Assembly: GCF_024128855.1 (NCBI RefSeq)
Contig: NZ_JAMYDV010000004.1
Span: 124,001-188,000, forward strand
Source of the DNA: Rhodovulum tesquicola
GTDB lineage: Bacteria > Pseudomonadota > Alphaproteobacteria > Rhodobacterales > Rhodobacteraceae
DNA: 64,000 bases
Direction of reading: 5' to 3'
Positions 16,609-25,414 of the stretch are shown here, in pieces. The position numbers and the translations under genes were made by a program. The notes under the pieces were generated by a model. It was not told where the DNA came from. It worked only from the letters and a program-made list of their open reading frames with translations, and searched no databases. Numbering within the stretch: the stretch's first letter is position 1; each line of letters starts with the position of its first letter.

Positions 16609-17811
16609 TTACAGGAAAGCGCCGCCGGGCGAAAGGGCCGTTCCGGACCGCGCGGCGTCCAGCATCCGGGCCAGCGCGTCGGGGTCGATGGTGATGCTGC
16701 CATCGGGGGCTTCGGTCACGCGCGGGTAATAGACAAGGTCGAGACAGGACATGAAGGCCGCGCGCAGCGCGGGATCGAAGCTCAGCGCCTGCGGATGGGC
16801 CAGCGTCTCGGCCAGGGCGGCCTCGGAATGGACCGGGGTCACAAGGCCGGGGATGGCGAAGAAGGCCTGGCCCAGCACGATCACCGGCTTGTCGTGAAAG
16901 AACGCCTGCAACCCCATCGAGGAGTTGATGGTCAGAACGCCCCGCGAGGCGGCAAGCTGGGCAAAGCTGTCGGTGGCGTTGTCGATCACCAGCCGCCCGC
17001 CCGCCTCGGCCACGGCACGGGCCAGCGGATCGGCCAGCGAACTGCGCGCCGAGGGGTGTTCCTTGAGCCGGACATGCCAGCCTTCCGGCAGGGCGCGGGC
17101 GGTGCGGGCAAGGGCCGCGATCATGCCCTCGACGCTGCCGACCCAGCCCGCGAACAGGGTGATCTGGCTGTCATTCGGTACCTGGAGCGGGCAGAACAGG
17201 AACGGCCCCGCCCCCGCCAGCGCATCCCCATCCCCCTGCCCCACATCGGCCCGGCGCGAGGCGCGCGCGGTGAGGTTCGCGCCCAGCGCGCGCCAGCCCT
17301 CGCCCTGCCGGGCCGGGTCGGCGGCGGCCCAGTCGCGGTAGAAACCGGGGTCGCGCGGCAGGGCGTTCTGCGCGTTCACGCCCAGGGGGTCGAGGGTGAT
17401 CCGCCCCGGAAAGGGGGCGAGTTCCGCATATAGCCGCCCAGCACCCGCATCCCGCGCCCCTTCCATGAAGGCGCGGCGCGAGCCGGTCAGCCCGTTCCAG
17501 CAGACGGCAACCGCGCCGGGCTGGCGGGTGAAGAAGCGGCGCGACCAATTGTATTGCGCCGCGATCAGCGCGCGTTTCAGCCCCCGGCCAAGCCGCCCCC
17601 TGGGCTGGCGCTTGGCCACGGCCAGCGCGGCGGCGGCGCGTTCTTGCGTTTCGGGAAAGTTGCGGAACGACAGCCCGATCAGCGGAAGGCGCCGTCCGCC
17701 GCCCGATTGGCTGGCAATCGCGGCGAAGATCGCGTCCTTGCGGCGGGTCCATTCGGCCAGCCAGAAGATCACCGGTGGCGCGCTGGTGTCTCGGGGGTCT
17801 GGGGGTCTCAT
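16609..17811 (-). CDS. Capsule polysaccharide synthesis/export family protein (KpsC/KpsS-like)
   Basis: A 400-residue cytoplasmic protein that fits the capsule polysaccharide biosynthesis family (Capsule_synth). Late motifs are VRLKEHPSARSSLADPL, TINSSMGLQAFFHDKPVIVLG and a C-terminal PRVTEAPDG. The KEHP and NSSMG-type motifs resemble Kdo-transferases KpsC and KpsS, which build the lipid linker of capsules. The start at 17811 (MRPPDPRDTSAPP) was chosen over frames extending to 17985 that are low-complexity. No other capsule export gene is adjacent, so the role is inferred. It lies near, but not in, the polysaccharide operon at 18.5-23.2 kb. Confidence 0.7.
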   Translation of the reverse strand: MRPPDPRDTSAPPVIFWLAEWTRRKDAIFAAIASQSGGGRRLPLIGLSFRNFPETQERAAAALAVAKRQPRGRLGRGLKRALIAAQYNWSRRFFTRQPGAVAVCWNGLTGSRRAFMEGARDAGAGRLYAELAPFPGRITLDPLGVNAQNALPRDPGFYRDWAAADPARQGEGWRALGANLTARASRRADVGQGDGDALAGAGPFLFCPLQVPNDSQITLFAGWVGSVEGMIAALARTARALPEGWHVRLKEHPSARSSLADPLARAVAEAGGRLVIDNATDSFAQLAASRGVLTINSSMGLQAFFHDKPVIVLGQAFFAIPGLVTPVHSEAALAETLAHPQALSFDPALRAAFMSCLDLVYYPRVTEAPDGSITIDPDALARMLDAARSGTALSPGGAFL

Positions 17812-17917
17812 GCCTCTGGTCCCTGCCGCTGCCGCAGGCCCGACCGGAACCCGGACACGGCCGCCTGCATGCCGGGCATAGCCCGGAACGGGGGCGTGGG
17901 GAAAGGGGCGTGGGGCC

Positions 17918-18214
17918 TTAGCGGGTGAAGCAGCTGGGCCGCTTGCCGAAGCCCGAGGCGGTGCAGATATAAGTGCCGCTGCCATGCCGGGAATCGAACC
18001 GGCTGGCCATGGCCTTGCGTTCGCGCATGGACAGCGACCTGTCCGCCCGGGGCGCGGGGTTCAGCCAGCGCATGACCGAGGCGCCGACGATGGCCGGGCG
18101 CTGGACGGTCTTTCCCTCGGCCGCGGCCGGGGCAGCCGTGGCCATCGTTCCGGCCGTCGCCAGCGCGGCGATCAGCGGAAATGCGGCGCGGAATGGGCGT
18201 CTTTTCAGTCGCAT
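17918..18214 (-). CDS. Small exported protein of unknown function
   Basis: A 98-residue protein with a signal peptide (MRLKRRPFRAAFPLIAALAT to APAAAEG). The mature part is basic, contains RADRSLSMRERKAMASRFDS and ends YICTASGFGKRPSCFTR with two Cys that could pair. I do not recognise a family. The ATG at 18214 gives the signal peptide. It may be periplasmic. Its own promoter must lie in the 264-base stretch up to the GH26-like gene. Confidence 0.65.
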   Translation of the reverse strand: MRLKRRPFRAAFPLIAALATAGTMATAAPAAAEGKTVQRPAIVGASVMRWLNPAPRADRSLSMRERKAMASRFDSRHGSGTYICTASGFGKRPSCFTR

Positions 18215-18412
18215 GACGAATGGTTCCTGCGTTGCCTGTCCACGGTTGCCCGACACGAGACCCGACCGCCCGGCGTGCGCATGGCTTTGCCGAAACAGGC
18301 CCAAGGCCCCCGGAGCATAGGTAGCGTGGTCAAGTGGTGACGCTTTTTTGTGGCATTGCGATGGCAATGGCGAGACATCACGTGGCATGCCCATCTTAAC
18401 AGGCAAGAAACT

Positions 18413-18447
18413 GCCGAGGGCCGCCCGATTTCCGGGCGGCCCTCGGC
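18413..18447 (-). terminator. Terminator of the polysaccharide operon
   Basis: A perfect 15-bp stem (GCCGAGGGCCGCCCG and its complement) with a 5-base loop, 31 bases past the stop of the GH26-like gene. This is one of the strongest hairpins in the window and marks the 3' end of the four-gene operon. Confidence 0.8.
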
Positions 18448-18478
18448 CGATCTTCGCGTCAGGGATGTAATACTGCGC

Positions 18479-19372
18479 CTATTCGTCGATCACGCGCGAG
18501 TCGAAACGCCAGTTCGGGAGGCCATAGCCGTCGGGCCAAGGATAGACCTCTTTCTGGTTGAAATAGACCACGGCGACCAGGCTGGGGAACTCGGGATAGA
18601 TCAGCCGGATCTCGCTGTCCCATTTCGCGACATAGTCCTCGCTGCCGGAATAGCCCAGTTCGGCCACCACCACGGGCTTGCCGAATGCCTCGGCGCGGGC
18701 GTAGCGGGGCCCGAGGATCGACTCGAAGGACTGCTCCGCGCCGAGAATCTCGCGCTCCCATGGCTGAAGGCCGAAGACCGACAGACCGACGATGTCGACA
18801 TGGTCATCGCCGGGATAGTATTCGGCGAGATCCTCGAAGCCGAGCGGCGACCACATGTAGTTCACCCCGGGCGCCTGGGCGCGGCAGACATCGACCATGC
18901 GGCGATAGGCGGCGATATAGGTCTCCGGCTCCCAGTCGGCCCAGATGAACTGGCCGCTTTCGTCCTCCATCTCCTGCGCCCAGCGCACGGTGACGGGGCT
19001 GTCGAACAGGTTCAGCACCGCGCAGATCGAGGCCATGTAGCGGTCATACTCGCCAGAGGCGATGCCCTGTTGCAGGATCTCGGGGGTATTGCGCTCGCTG
19101 CGGTTCCAGGTCCAGGGCTCGATCGTGGCCAGGATCGACCGGCCGCGCGCCAGCGCGTAGGCATCCGCCTCGATCAGGCTGGGCAGGAACACGTCTTCCC
19201 AGGGCAGGAAAAGGTGTTCGATGGTGACCCCGGGATCGTCCGCGAACAGCCCGTCGGGATCGTAGACGCCGAAGGGCAACTCGCCCGGGGGCGCGGATTC
19301 CGCAAGCGCGGCGCCGGACAGCGCCAGGCTTGCGGCCAATGCGGTCATCGCGGGTTTCAGAGCGTAGACCAT
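18479..19372 (-). CDS. GH26-like glycoside hydrolase, exported
   Basis: A 297-residue exported protein with a signal peptide (LKPAMTALAASLALSGAALA). The fold fits the beta-mannanase-like glycosyl hydrolase 26 family. A candidate acid/base Glu lies in TVRWAQEMEDESGQF and a nucleophile Glu in PVVVAELGYSG, at the expected spacing. Length is short for a full mannanase. The start at 19372 has GAGGAACGC upstream. It follows the GT2 gene by 10 bases and ends the operon, a position typical of hydrolases that trim or release a polysaccharide made by the adjacent synthase. Confidence 0.75.
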   Translation of the reverse strand: MVYALKPAMTALAASLALSGAALAESAPPGELPFGVYDPDGLFADDPGVTIEHLFLPWEDVFLPSLIEADAYALARGRSILATIEPWTWNRSERNTPEILQQGIASGEYDRYMASICAVLNLFDSPVTVRWAQEMEDESGQFIWADWEPETYIAAYRRMVDVCRAQAPGVNYMWSPLGFEDLAEYYPGDDHVDIVGLSVFGLQPWEREILGAEQSFESILGPRYARAEAFGKPVVVAELGYSGSEDYVAKWDSEIRLIYPEFPSLVAVVYFNQKEVYPWPDGYGLPNWRFDSRVIDE

Positions 19373-19382
19373 GATGCGTTCC

Positions 19383-21227
19383 TCACTCGATGAACGGTCT
19401 GCGGTCCTGCCGCGCAAAGGGAAGGTCGAAAGAATAGCGCATCGACCTCTTGCCCCCTTGCCCGGCCCCGGAGACCAGGAATTCCACCTTGGTGAACTGG
19501 TAGGGTCCCAGTCCGGTGGACAGATAATGCAGGCTTTGCATGCCCCTTAGCCAGCCCGAAAACACCAACGCGACCGCCAGCGCCAGGGTGATCGCCACCT
19601 GCGGACCCAGCCGCAGCGCATTGCCCATCCAACCGAGGCCAGTCTGGCGGATATGATGCGTGAGCGCCACGCCGAGAACGGCGAGATAGAGGGCTGCGTT
19701 CAAAAGACACAGCAGGTAGAAGCCGGCCGAATTCTCGAGGTGATCGACGGCCAGAACCGGCAGGATCGCCGCCGCCGCGATCACCATGTAGGGCAACAGC
19801 ACCCGGAACGGCATCCGCGTGGCCGCCGACGTGCCCTTGGGCGTGATCCGGAAATCGACGAAACGGCCCGTGAGACCGTCGCGCACCGCCATCAGGCAGC
19901 CCCACAGCACCCAGGGCCATTGCGCGCATTGGAACAGCCCCTTTTCCCAGCTGATGACCTTGGCATCGGTCGGGCGGAACAGCCCGTCTGCCTTGAGCTG
20001 ATAGGCGATCAGGATGAAGGCCAGCACCACCGGCGCGCTATGGCCGACAAAGGCCGGGTAGGTGACATTGGCGAAGCGCATGTCGAACAGGACGGCCGTG
20101 ATCGGCACAAGCAGCGTGGCCGCCATGAAGAAGGCAAAGCCCGGATACCAGAGCTGCGAGAACAGGAACTGGAACTTGAGGATCGGCCGGAGCCCCGAGA
20201 AATAGCCCGGCGTATAGCGCAGGAACAGCGTCACCAGGCTGCGCGACCACTGGAATTCCTGCGTCAGCATGTCGGCGAAGGTCACCGGCCCGTCGCCCAC
20301 CGCAATGGCGTCGAAGGCATGCACCCCGCGCCAGCCGAAGGCATTCATCATCATCGAGGTCGAATGATCCTCGGCCAGTTCCGGCCCCAGCCCGCCGATC
20401 TCGCGCAGCGCCACCGTGCGCACCGCGTAATGCGAGCCGATGCACATCGGCGCCCAGCCGTTGGAATAGCCCGCCTGGAGGATGCCGTGGAACATCCCCT
20501 CGTGATCCAGCCGCATCCGCGCCGCCCAGCTTTCGCGCGCATTGCTGGCGCAGATCGACGGCGCGCTGACATAGCCGACCTCCGGATCGACGAAACCGCG
20601 CAATACCTCGCGCAGATAGCCGGGCTGGGGGACGTGATCGGCGTCAAGCTGCGAGACGAAGTCGTAATTCTCGTAGCCGTAGCTGTCATAGAAGAAGGCA
20701 AGGTTGCCTTCCTTGCAGCGGGTCCGGCGCGGCCATTCGGCGCGGTGATAGTCGGGCCGGTCCTTGCGGGTTGAGACCTTCACGCCATGGGCGGCGCACC
20801 AGGCCAGCGTCTCTGGCGCGGGGTCCTCGTCGGCCAGCCAGGTGTCATGCGGCCAGTCCTGCGCCAGCATGCCCTCCAGCGTGCGGCGCACCACCTCGAA
20901 GGGTTCGGACGGGCTTTTCGTCACGACCATGGCGACCCGCGCGCCGTTCAACGCCGCCAGATCGCCCGAGGGGCGCACCGCGCGCAGCATCACGGTCAGG
21001 AAATAGACCTGCAGGAACATCACCCAGGCCACGGCCAGCGTGATGACCACATAGCGGAAGGTGCCGATATTGTGGTGCGGCTGGAACCACCAGGCCCAGA
21101 ACCACAGGGCCGTTGCAGCCCATAGCAGGACCGACAGCCAGTAGCGCAGCTTCATGCGTTGCGTGTAGATCGGGACAAGGTGGCGCGGCCGGGGGCGCGG
21201 CGGGTGTCGGTCAGGGCGTGGGGTCAT
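19383..21227 (-). CDS. Cellulose synthase-like family 2 glycosyltransferase
   Basis: A 614-residue membrane glycosyltransferase. Two N-terminal helices (residues 28-50 and 60-83) precede a GT2 domain with the DxD-type motif SQLDADHVPQPGYL and the acceptor-side motif LAEDHSTSMMMNAF. Several C-terminal helices follow. The processive-synthase QxxRW signature appears as QEFQWSRS, with Gln in place of Arg. No PilZ domain is visible, so direct cyclic-di-GMP control is not evident. The ATG at 21227 (a GTG lies just before) overlaps the end of galE by 17 bases. It probably polymerises a sugar supplied by galE or the decarboxylase. Confidence 0.85.
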   Translation of the reverse strand: MTPRPDRHPPRPRPRHLVPIYTQRMKLRYWLSVLLWAATALWFWAWWFQPHHNIGTFRYVVITLAVAWVMFLQVYFLTVMLRAVRPSGDLAALNGARVAMVVTKSPSEPFEVVRRTLEGMLAQDWPHDTWLADEDPAPETLAWCAAHGVKVSTRKDRPDYHRAEWPRRTRCKEGNLAFFYDSYGYENYDFVSQLDADHVPQPGYLREVLRGFVDPEVGYVSAPSICASNARESWAARMRLDHEGMFHGILQAGYSNGWAPMCIGSHYAVRTVALREIGGLGPELAEDHSTSMMMNAFGWRGVHAFDAIAVGDGPVTFADMLTQEFQWSRSLVTLFLRYTPGYFSGLRPILKFQFLFSQLWYPGFAFFMAATLLVPITAVLFDMRFANVTYPAFVGHSAPVVLAFILIAYQLKADGLFRPTDAKVISWEKGLFQCAQWPWVLWGCLMAVRDGLTGRFVDFRITPKGTSAATRMPFRVLLPYMVIAAAAILPVLAVDHLENSAGFYLLCLLNAALYLAVLGVALTHHIRQTGLGWMGNALRLGPQVAITLALAVALVFSGWLRGMQSLHYLSTGLGPYQFTKVEFLVSGAGQGGKRSMRYSFDLPFARQDRRPFIE

Positions 21228-22212
21228 CACCGAACTTCATGCCGAAGGCCCGCGCAGCATGGGCGACGGTCGCGTCGAGATCGCGAAAGCGGGCCGTGAA
21301 CCCAAGCGCCTCGCGGGCGTGGGTCGGGTCGGCGACCAGCGCGGGCGGATCGCCCTCGCGGCGCGCGACCTCGTTCACGGGCACCGGGCGGCCGAGCACG
21401 CGACCGACGGCGGCCAGCACCTCGCGGTTGGAATGGCCGGTGCCGGTGCCAAGGTTCACCGCGAGGCTCTCGCCCCCCGCTTCCAGATGGCGCAGCGCGG
21501 CCAGATGCCCCTCGGCCAGGTCGCAGACATGGATATAGTCGCGGATGCAGGTGCCGTCGGGCGTGGGGTAATCGGTGCCGTAAAGATCGAGTGCAGCACG
21601 CCGCCCGGCTGCCGCGAACAGCGCCAGCGGCAGCAGATGCGTCTCGGGGTCGTGGCGTTCGCAAAGCGTGCCGTCCGGATCCGCCCCGCAGGCGTTGAAA
21701 TAACGCAGCGCGGCGTAGCGGATGCCATGGGCGCGGGCGAAATCGGCCAGCATCCATTCCCCGATCAGCTTGGTCCGGCCATAGGGGTTGATCGGGTTCT
21801 GCGGCGTATCCTCGGTGATCGGCAGCCGCTCGGGCACGCCATAGGTGGCGCAGGAGGAACTGAAGATCACCCGCGAAAGCCCGGTCTCGCGGCACGCGGT
21901 CAGCAGACCCAGCATGCCGTTCACGTTGTTGTCGTAGTAGAAGGCCGGATCGCGCACCGAGTCCCCGACATAGGCCGCGGCGGCGAAATGGATCACGGCC
22001 AGCGGCGCATGGGCGCGGATCGCATCCGCAATGGCCGCAGCGTCGCGGGTATCACCCCGCACCAGCGGCCCCCAGCGCACCGCATCGGCATGGCCGGTCG
22101 ACAGGTTATCATAGGTCACCGGCAGATAGCCCGCCTCGGCCAGCCGCTTGCAGGTATGAGAGCCAATGTAACCGGCGCCGCCGGTGACCAGAACTGCATT
22201 CGACTGGGTCAA
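21211..22212 (-). CDS. galE: UDP-glucose 4-epimerase
   Basis: A 333-residue short-chain dehydrogenase/reductase with the NAD-binding motif [20 protein letters not shown]. It has the conserved FSSSCATYG (catalytic Ser region), a YGRTKLIGE (YxxxK) motif and TPDGTCIRDYIHVCDLAEGH. It interconverts UDP-glucose and UDP-galactose. The start is TTG at 22212, supported by AGGAGCGG upstream and the usual GalE N-terminus. It is the second gene of the polysaccharide operon, nine bases after the decarboxylase gene. Confidence 0.95.
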   Translation of the reverse strand: MTQSNAVLVTGGAGYIGSHTCKRLAEAGYLPVTYDNLSTGHADAVRWGPLVRGDTRDAAAIADAIRAHAPLAVIHFAAAAYVGDSVRDPAFYYDNNVNGMLGLLTACRETGLSRVIFSSSCATYGVPERLPITEDTPQNPINPYGRTKLIGEWMLADFARAHGIRYAALRYFNACGADPDGTLCERHDPETHLLPLALFAAAGRRAALDLYGTDYPTPDGTCIRDYIHVCDLAEGHLAALRHLEAGGESLAVNLGTGTGHSNREVLAAVGRVLGRPVPVNEVARREGDPPALVADPTHAREALGFTARFRDLDATVAHAARAFGMKFGDDPTP

Positions 22213-22221
22213 GGTCCGCTC

Positions 22222-23187
22222 CTATTCCCCGGTCTTGCCCTGATGGATGCTTTCCGCGAAATACGCGATGGTGCGATCCAGCCCCTCGGCAAGCGGCACG
22301 CCGGGCGCCCAGCCCAGCAGCCGGTCGGCCAATGCGATATCGGGGCGGCGCTGGCGCGGATCGTCCTGGGGCAGCGGCGCAAAGGTCAGGGGCGAATCCG
22401 AGCCCGTCTTGGCAAGCACCATTTCGGCCAGTTCCAGCATCGTGAACTCGCCCGGATTGCCCAGGTTGACGGGACCCAGCCCATGCCCCGGCGCGGCCAT
22501 GAGCCGCATCAGCCCTTCGACCATATCGTCGACATAGCAGAAGGACCGCGTCTGCCGGCCGGAGCCATAGACGGTCAGCGGCGCGCCGGTCAGCGCCTGG
22601 ACGATGAAGTTCGACACCACGCGGCCGTCATCGGGGCTCATCCTCGGGCCGTAGGTGTTGAAGATCCGCGCGATCCGCGCATCCAGCGCGTGGCTTTCGC
22701 GGTAATGGTAGAACAGCGTCTCGGCGCCGCGCTTGCCCTCGTCATAGCAAGCGCGCGGCCCCACGGGGTTGACGCTGCCGCGATAGGTTTCGGGCTGCGG
22801 GCTCACGGAGGGATCGCCATAGACCTCGGAGGTCGAGGCCTGGACGATCCTCGCGCCGTTTGCGCGCGCCAGTTCCAGCATGTTCATCGCCCCCAGAACG
22901 CATGTCTGGAAGGTGTGGATGGGGTCGCGCGCATATTGCGGCGGCGAGGCCGGGCAGGCGAGGTTGAAGATCTCGTCCACCGCCTCGTTCGGATCGAAGG
23001 GGGCGATCACGTCATGCTGCACGAAGCGAAAGCCGGGCCTGCCGATCAGGTGCGAGATGTTCGCGATCGAGCCCGTCATCAGGTTGTCGAGACAAATCAC
23101 GCGGGCGCCTTCGCCCATCAAGCGATCGCACAGATGAGATCCAAGGAAGCCCGCGCCCCCTGTAACCAAGACCACTCGTTCAGCCAT
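22222..23187 (-). CDS. UDP-glucuronate decarboxylase-like NAD-dependent epimerase/dehydratase
   Basis: A 321-residue extended SDR enzyme. The NAD motif is [18 protein letters not shown]. Further motifs are [28 protein letters not shown] and [16 protein letters not shown] (YxxxK), followed by [11 protein letters not shown]. The set matches UDP-xylose synthase, which converts UDP-glucuronate to UDP-xylose. ATG 23187 is preferred to an upstream GTG (23196), since GAGGAG lies eight bases before it. It is the first gene of the operon with galE, GT2 and the GH26-like gene. Confidence 0.88.
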   Translation of the reverse strand: MAERVVLVTGGAGFLGSHLCDRLMGEGARVICLDNLMTGSIANISHLIGRPGFRFVQHDVIAPFDPNEAVDEIFNLACPASPPQYARDPIHTFQTCVLGAMNMLELARANGARIVQASTSEVYGDPSVSPQPETYRGSVNPVGPRACYDEGKRGAETLFYHYRESHALDARIARIFNTYGPRMSPDDGRVVSNFIVQALTGAPLTVYGSGRQTRSFCYVDDMVEGLMRLMAAPGHGLGPVNLGNPGEFTMLELAEMVLAKTGSDSPLTFAPLPQDDPRQRRPDIALADRLLGWAPGVPLAEGLDRTIAYFAESIHQGKTGE

Positions 23188-23435
23188 CCAATGCACTCCT
23201 CGCTATCTGGCGGGAATATGGCACCGGAAAATCGCCCTGCCCAGAAAAACACGCACTAAAACCATGATTAAGGCCAAGACTTCGGTATTTCCGCACCAAT
23301 TGTCGCAGGCGCCCGGAATTGTCCCGCGATCCTGCCGGGTCGCACCGGGCCAGGACGGGCCTGAGGCTTCAATCATGGCGAGTAGGGGGCGGCCGCCTTA
23401 CCCGTCCATCGGCCGGGAGGCGCCGATCAGGGCGT

Positions 23436-23454
23436 GGCGGCCGAAACGGCCGCC
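23436..23454 (-). terminator. Terminator hairpin after bacterioferritin gene
   Basis: GGCGGCCG-AAA-CGGCCGCC, a perfect 8-bp stem 17 bases past the bfr stop (minus strand). There is no clear T-tract. Confidence 0.55.
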
Positions 23455-23471
23455 GACGCCGCGCGGAGGGC

Positions 23472-23957
23472 CTATTCGGCCTCGTCCATCCTGCTTGCGT
23501 TCAGATGTGCATAGTTCTCGGGACCGATCCGCGCGAGCAGGTCAAGCTGGGTTTCGAGGAAGTCGATATGCCCCTCCTCGTCGGCCAGAAGCTCGTCGAA
23601 CAGCTCCTTGCTGACATGGTCGCCAACGCTGGCGCAGTATTCGCGCGCCTCCTTGTAGAGCGCATGCGCCTCATGCTCGGCCGCAAGGTCGCATTCCAGC
23701 GTTTCCTTCGGGGTCTGCCCGATCCGCAGAGCATCGAGCTTTTGCAGGTTGGGATGGCCTTCGAGGAACAGGATGCGCGCCACCAGCTTGTCGGCGTGGT
23801 TCATCTCCTCGATACTTTCCTCGCGGCTCTTCTTGGCCATATGCCCAAGGCCCCAATCCTCCTGCAGGCGGAAATGAAGCCAGTACTGGTTGATCGCCGT
23901 CAGTTCGCTGCGCAGCGCACGATTGAGGTAGTCAATGACCTTGGGGTCACCCTTCAT
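23472..23957 (-). CDS. bfr: Bacterioferritin
   Basis: A 161-residue haem-containing ferritin that stores iron as a ferric core in a 24-subunit shell. All ferroxidase ligands are in place: Glu18, Glu51, His54, Glu94, Glu127 and His130. The haem axial Met52 is also present (EEMNHADKL). Length is standard. The start codon overlaps the end of the upstream bacterioferritin-associated ferredoxin gene by 11 bases, so expression of store and release factor is coupled. Confidence 0.97.
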   Translation of the reverse strand: MKGDPKVIDYLNRALRSELTAINQYWLHFRLQEDWGLGHMAKKSREESIEEMNHADKLVARILFLEGHPNLQKLDALRIGQTPKETLECDLAAEHEAHALYKEAREYCASVGDHVSKELFDELLADEEGHIDFLETQLDLLARIGPENYAHLNASRMDEAE

Positions 23958-24207
23958 GTCGATCTCTCCTTTGCGAGTCCGTGATCTTACTGCGAAGCCC
24001 TTGAAGTTCCCTGGGAACTTCGAGGTTCGGATTCGCCCGCATCGTATCAAGGAAGACAGACAGACAGCACCCGCAATCGGAGGAAGTGCCCAGCGCGTGA
24101 AAGATCCTGCCCGGCGTGATGATCGTTTGCCTGTCTGATGAGCGCATCCAGTCTATGGCGGCGTGTATGTCGCGGTCAGAGATGTTTCGGCAATGGCAGA
24201 CGATCAT
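23947..24207 (-). CDS. bfd: Bacterioferritin-associated ferredoxin
   Basis: An 86-residue protein starting [14 protein letters not shown]. The four [2Fe-2S] ligands are Cys4, Cys6, Cys45 and Cys48 (CxC then CGCC). Bfd docks on bacterioferritin and passes electrons that reduce and mobilise stored iron. The C-terminal 25 residues extend past the family core. The ATG at 24207 gives the canonical N-terminus. The 91 bases to the ABC gene upstream contain no clear Fur or Irr box. Confidence 0.93.
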   Translation of the reverse strand: MIVCHCRNISDRDIHAAIDWMRSSDRQTIITPGRIFHALGTSSDCGCCLSVFLDTMRANPNLEVPRELQGLRSKITDSQRRDRHEG

Positions 24208-24298
24208 GGCGCAGGATCCCGGCGACGAGCTGGCGACCCCTAATTCCTGAGTGATTTTATCGAAAAAGTCAATCCGGGTCGTCCCGCCGGGCTTTCGC

Positions 24299-25411
24299 TC
24301 AGAGGCTCCGGCCCGTATCGGCGTCGAACAGCTTGGCCTTGCCCATGTCCACCTCGAAGCGGAAGGCCGCGCCGGGCGTGGCGGCATCCTCGGGGCGGAC
24401 GCGGGCGACCAGGTCCTGCCCGCCGATCTGGAAGACCAGCATCGTGTCGGGGCCGGTGGGTTCCACCACCTCGACCGGCGCCTCGAACAGGTAGCGGTTC
24501 GGCCCCGGCAGCTTGGCCCCGGCCGCAAAGATCGTTTCCGGGCGCAGGCCCAGCACCACCTCGCGGCCATCGGTCAGCCCCTCGCCCTGCCCGGCCGGCC
24601 CGTCCAGCGGAAAGCGGATGCGTTCACGCGCGCCGCGGGGCAGGACAAAGACCTGCCCGTTCTCGTGGAACAGCCGCCCGGGGATCATGTTCATCGGCGG
24701 CGAGCCCATGAAGCCCGCGACGAACAGGTCGACGGGGTTTTCATAGATCGTGGCCGGATCGGCGAATTGCCGGATATGGCCGTTATCCATCACCGCGATG
24801 CGGGTGGCCAGCGTCATCGCCTCGATCTGGTCATGGGTGACATAGACCACGGTCTTGCCCAGCCGCTGGTGCAGCTTCTTGATCTCGGTGCGCATCTCGA
24901 TCCGAAGCTTGGCGTCGAGATTGGAAAGCGGTTCGTCGAACAGGAACACCGCCGGTTGCCGGACCAGCGCGCGCCCCATCGCGACGCGCTGGCGCTGACC
25001 GCCCGAGAGCTGGCCGGGCTTGCGGTCCAGCAGGTGGTCGATCTGAAGAAGCTTCGCGAAGTCCGCCAGCGCGGCCTCTTGCGCGTCCTTGGGCACGCGG
25101 CGGGTTTCCATGCCGAAGGTGATGTTCGCCCGCACCGTCCTTGTGGGGTAAAGCGCGTAGGACTGGAACACCATGGCGATGTCGCGGTCGCGTGGCGGCA
25201 CGCGGTTGACGTTCTGCCCGCCGATCAGGACATTGCCCGAGGTGACGGTTTCAAGCCCCGCGATCAGGTTCAGCAGCGTGGATTTCCCGCACCCCGAGGG
25301 GCCGACGAGAACCACGAACTCGCCCGGCTCGATCTCCAGGTCGACGCCCTTGATGACCTCTGTTCCGCCGAAACTCTTGCGGACCTTGTCCAGCCGGATG
25401 CCCGATGCCAT
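24299..25411 (-). CDS. Sugar ABC transporter ATP-binding protein (MalK/UgpC type)
   Basis: A 370-residue ATPase. The nucleotide-binding domain has Walker A GPSGCGKST, Q-loop VFQSYALYP, signature LSGGQRQRVAMGRALVR, Walker B VFLFDEPLSNLD and the H-loop THDQIEAM. The C-terminal third is the OB-like regulatory domain (TOBE) of the MalK/UgpC group. It energises carbohydrate import with the two permeases and binding protein encoded upstream. It is the last gene of the transporter operon, four bases after the permease stop. Confidence 0.93.
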   Translation of the reverse strand: MASGIRLDKVRKSFGGTEVIKGVDLEIEPGEFVVLVGPSGCGKSTLLNLIAGLETVTSGNVLIGGQNVNRVPPRDRDIAMVFQSYALYPTRTVRANITFGMETRRVPKDAQEAALADFAKLLQIDHLLDRKPGQLSGGQRQRVAMGRALVRQPAVFLFDEPLSNLDAKLRIEMRTEIKKLHQRLGKTVVYVTHDQIEAMTLATRIAVMDNGHIRQFADPATIYENPVDLFVAGFMGSPPMNMIPGRLFHENGQVFVLPRGARERIRFPLDGPAGQGEGLTDGREVVLGLRPETIFAAGAKLPGPNRYLFEAPVEVVEPTGPDTMLVFQIGGQDLVARVRPEDAATPGAAFRFEVDMGKAKLFDADTGRSL

Positions 25412-25414
25412 GCC

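Noticed and set aside
13593-16694. Long plus-strand frame of over 1,000 codons across the DUF4139 and asd genes
   Set aside because: High-GC antisense artefact. The minus strand encodes two recognisable proteins over the same bases.
24263-24288. Possible Fur/RirA-type box upstream of bfd
   Set aside because: The AT-rich TGATTTTATCGAAAAAGTCA has no good inverted symmetry and no match to an iron-responsive consensus.
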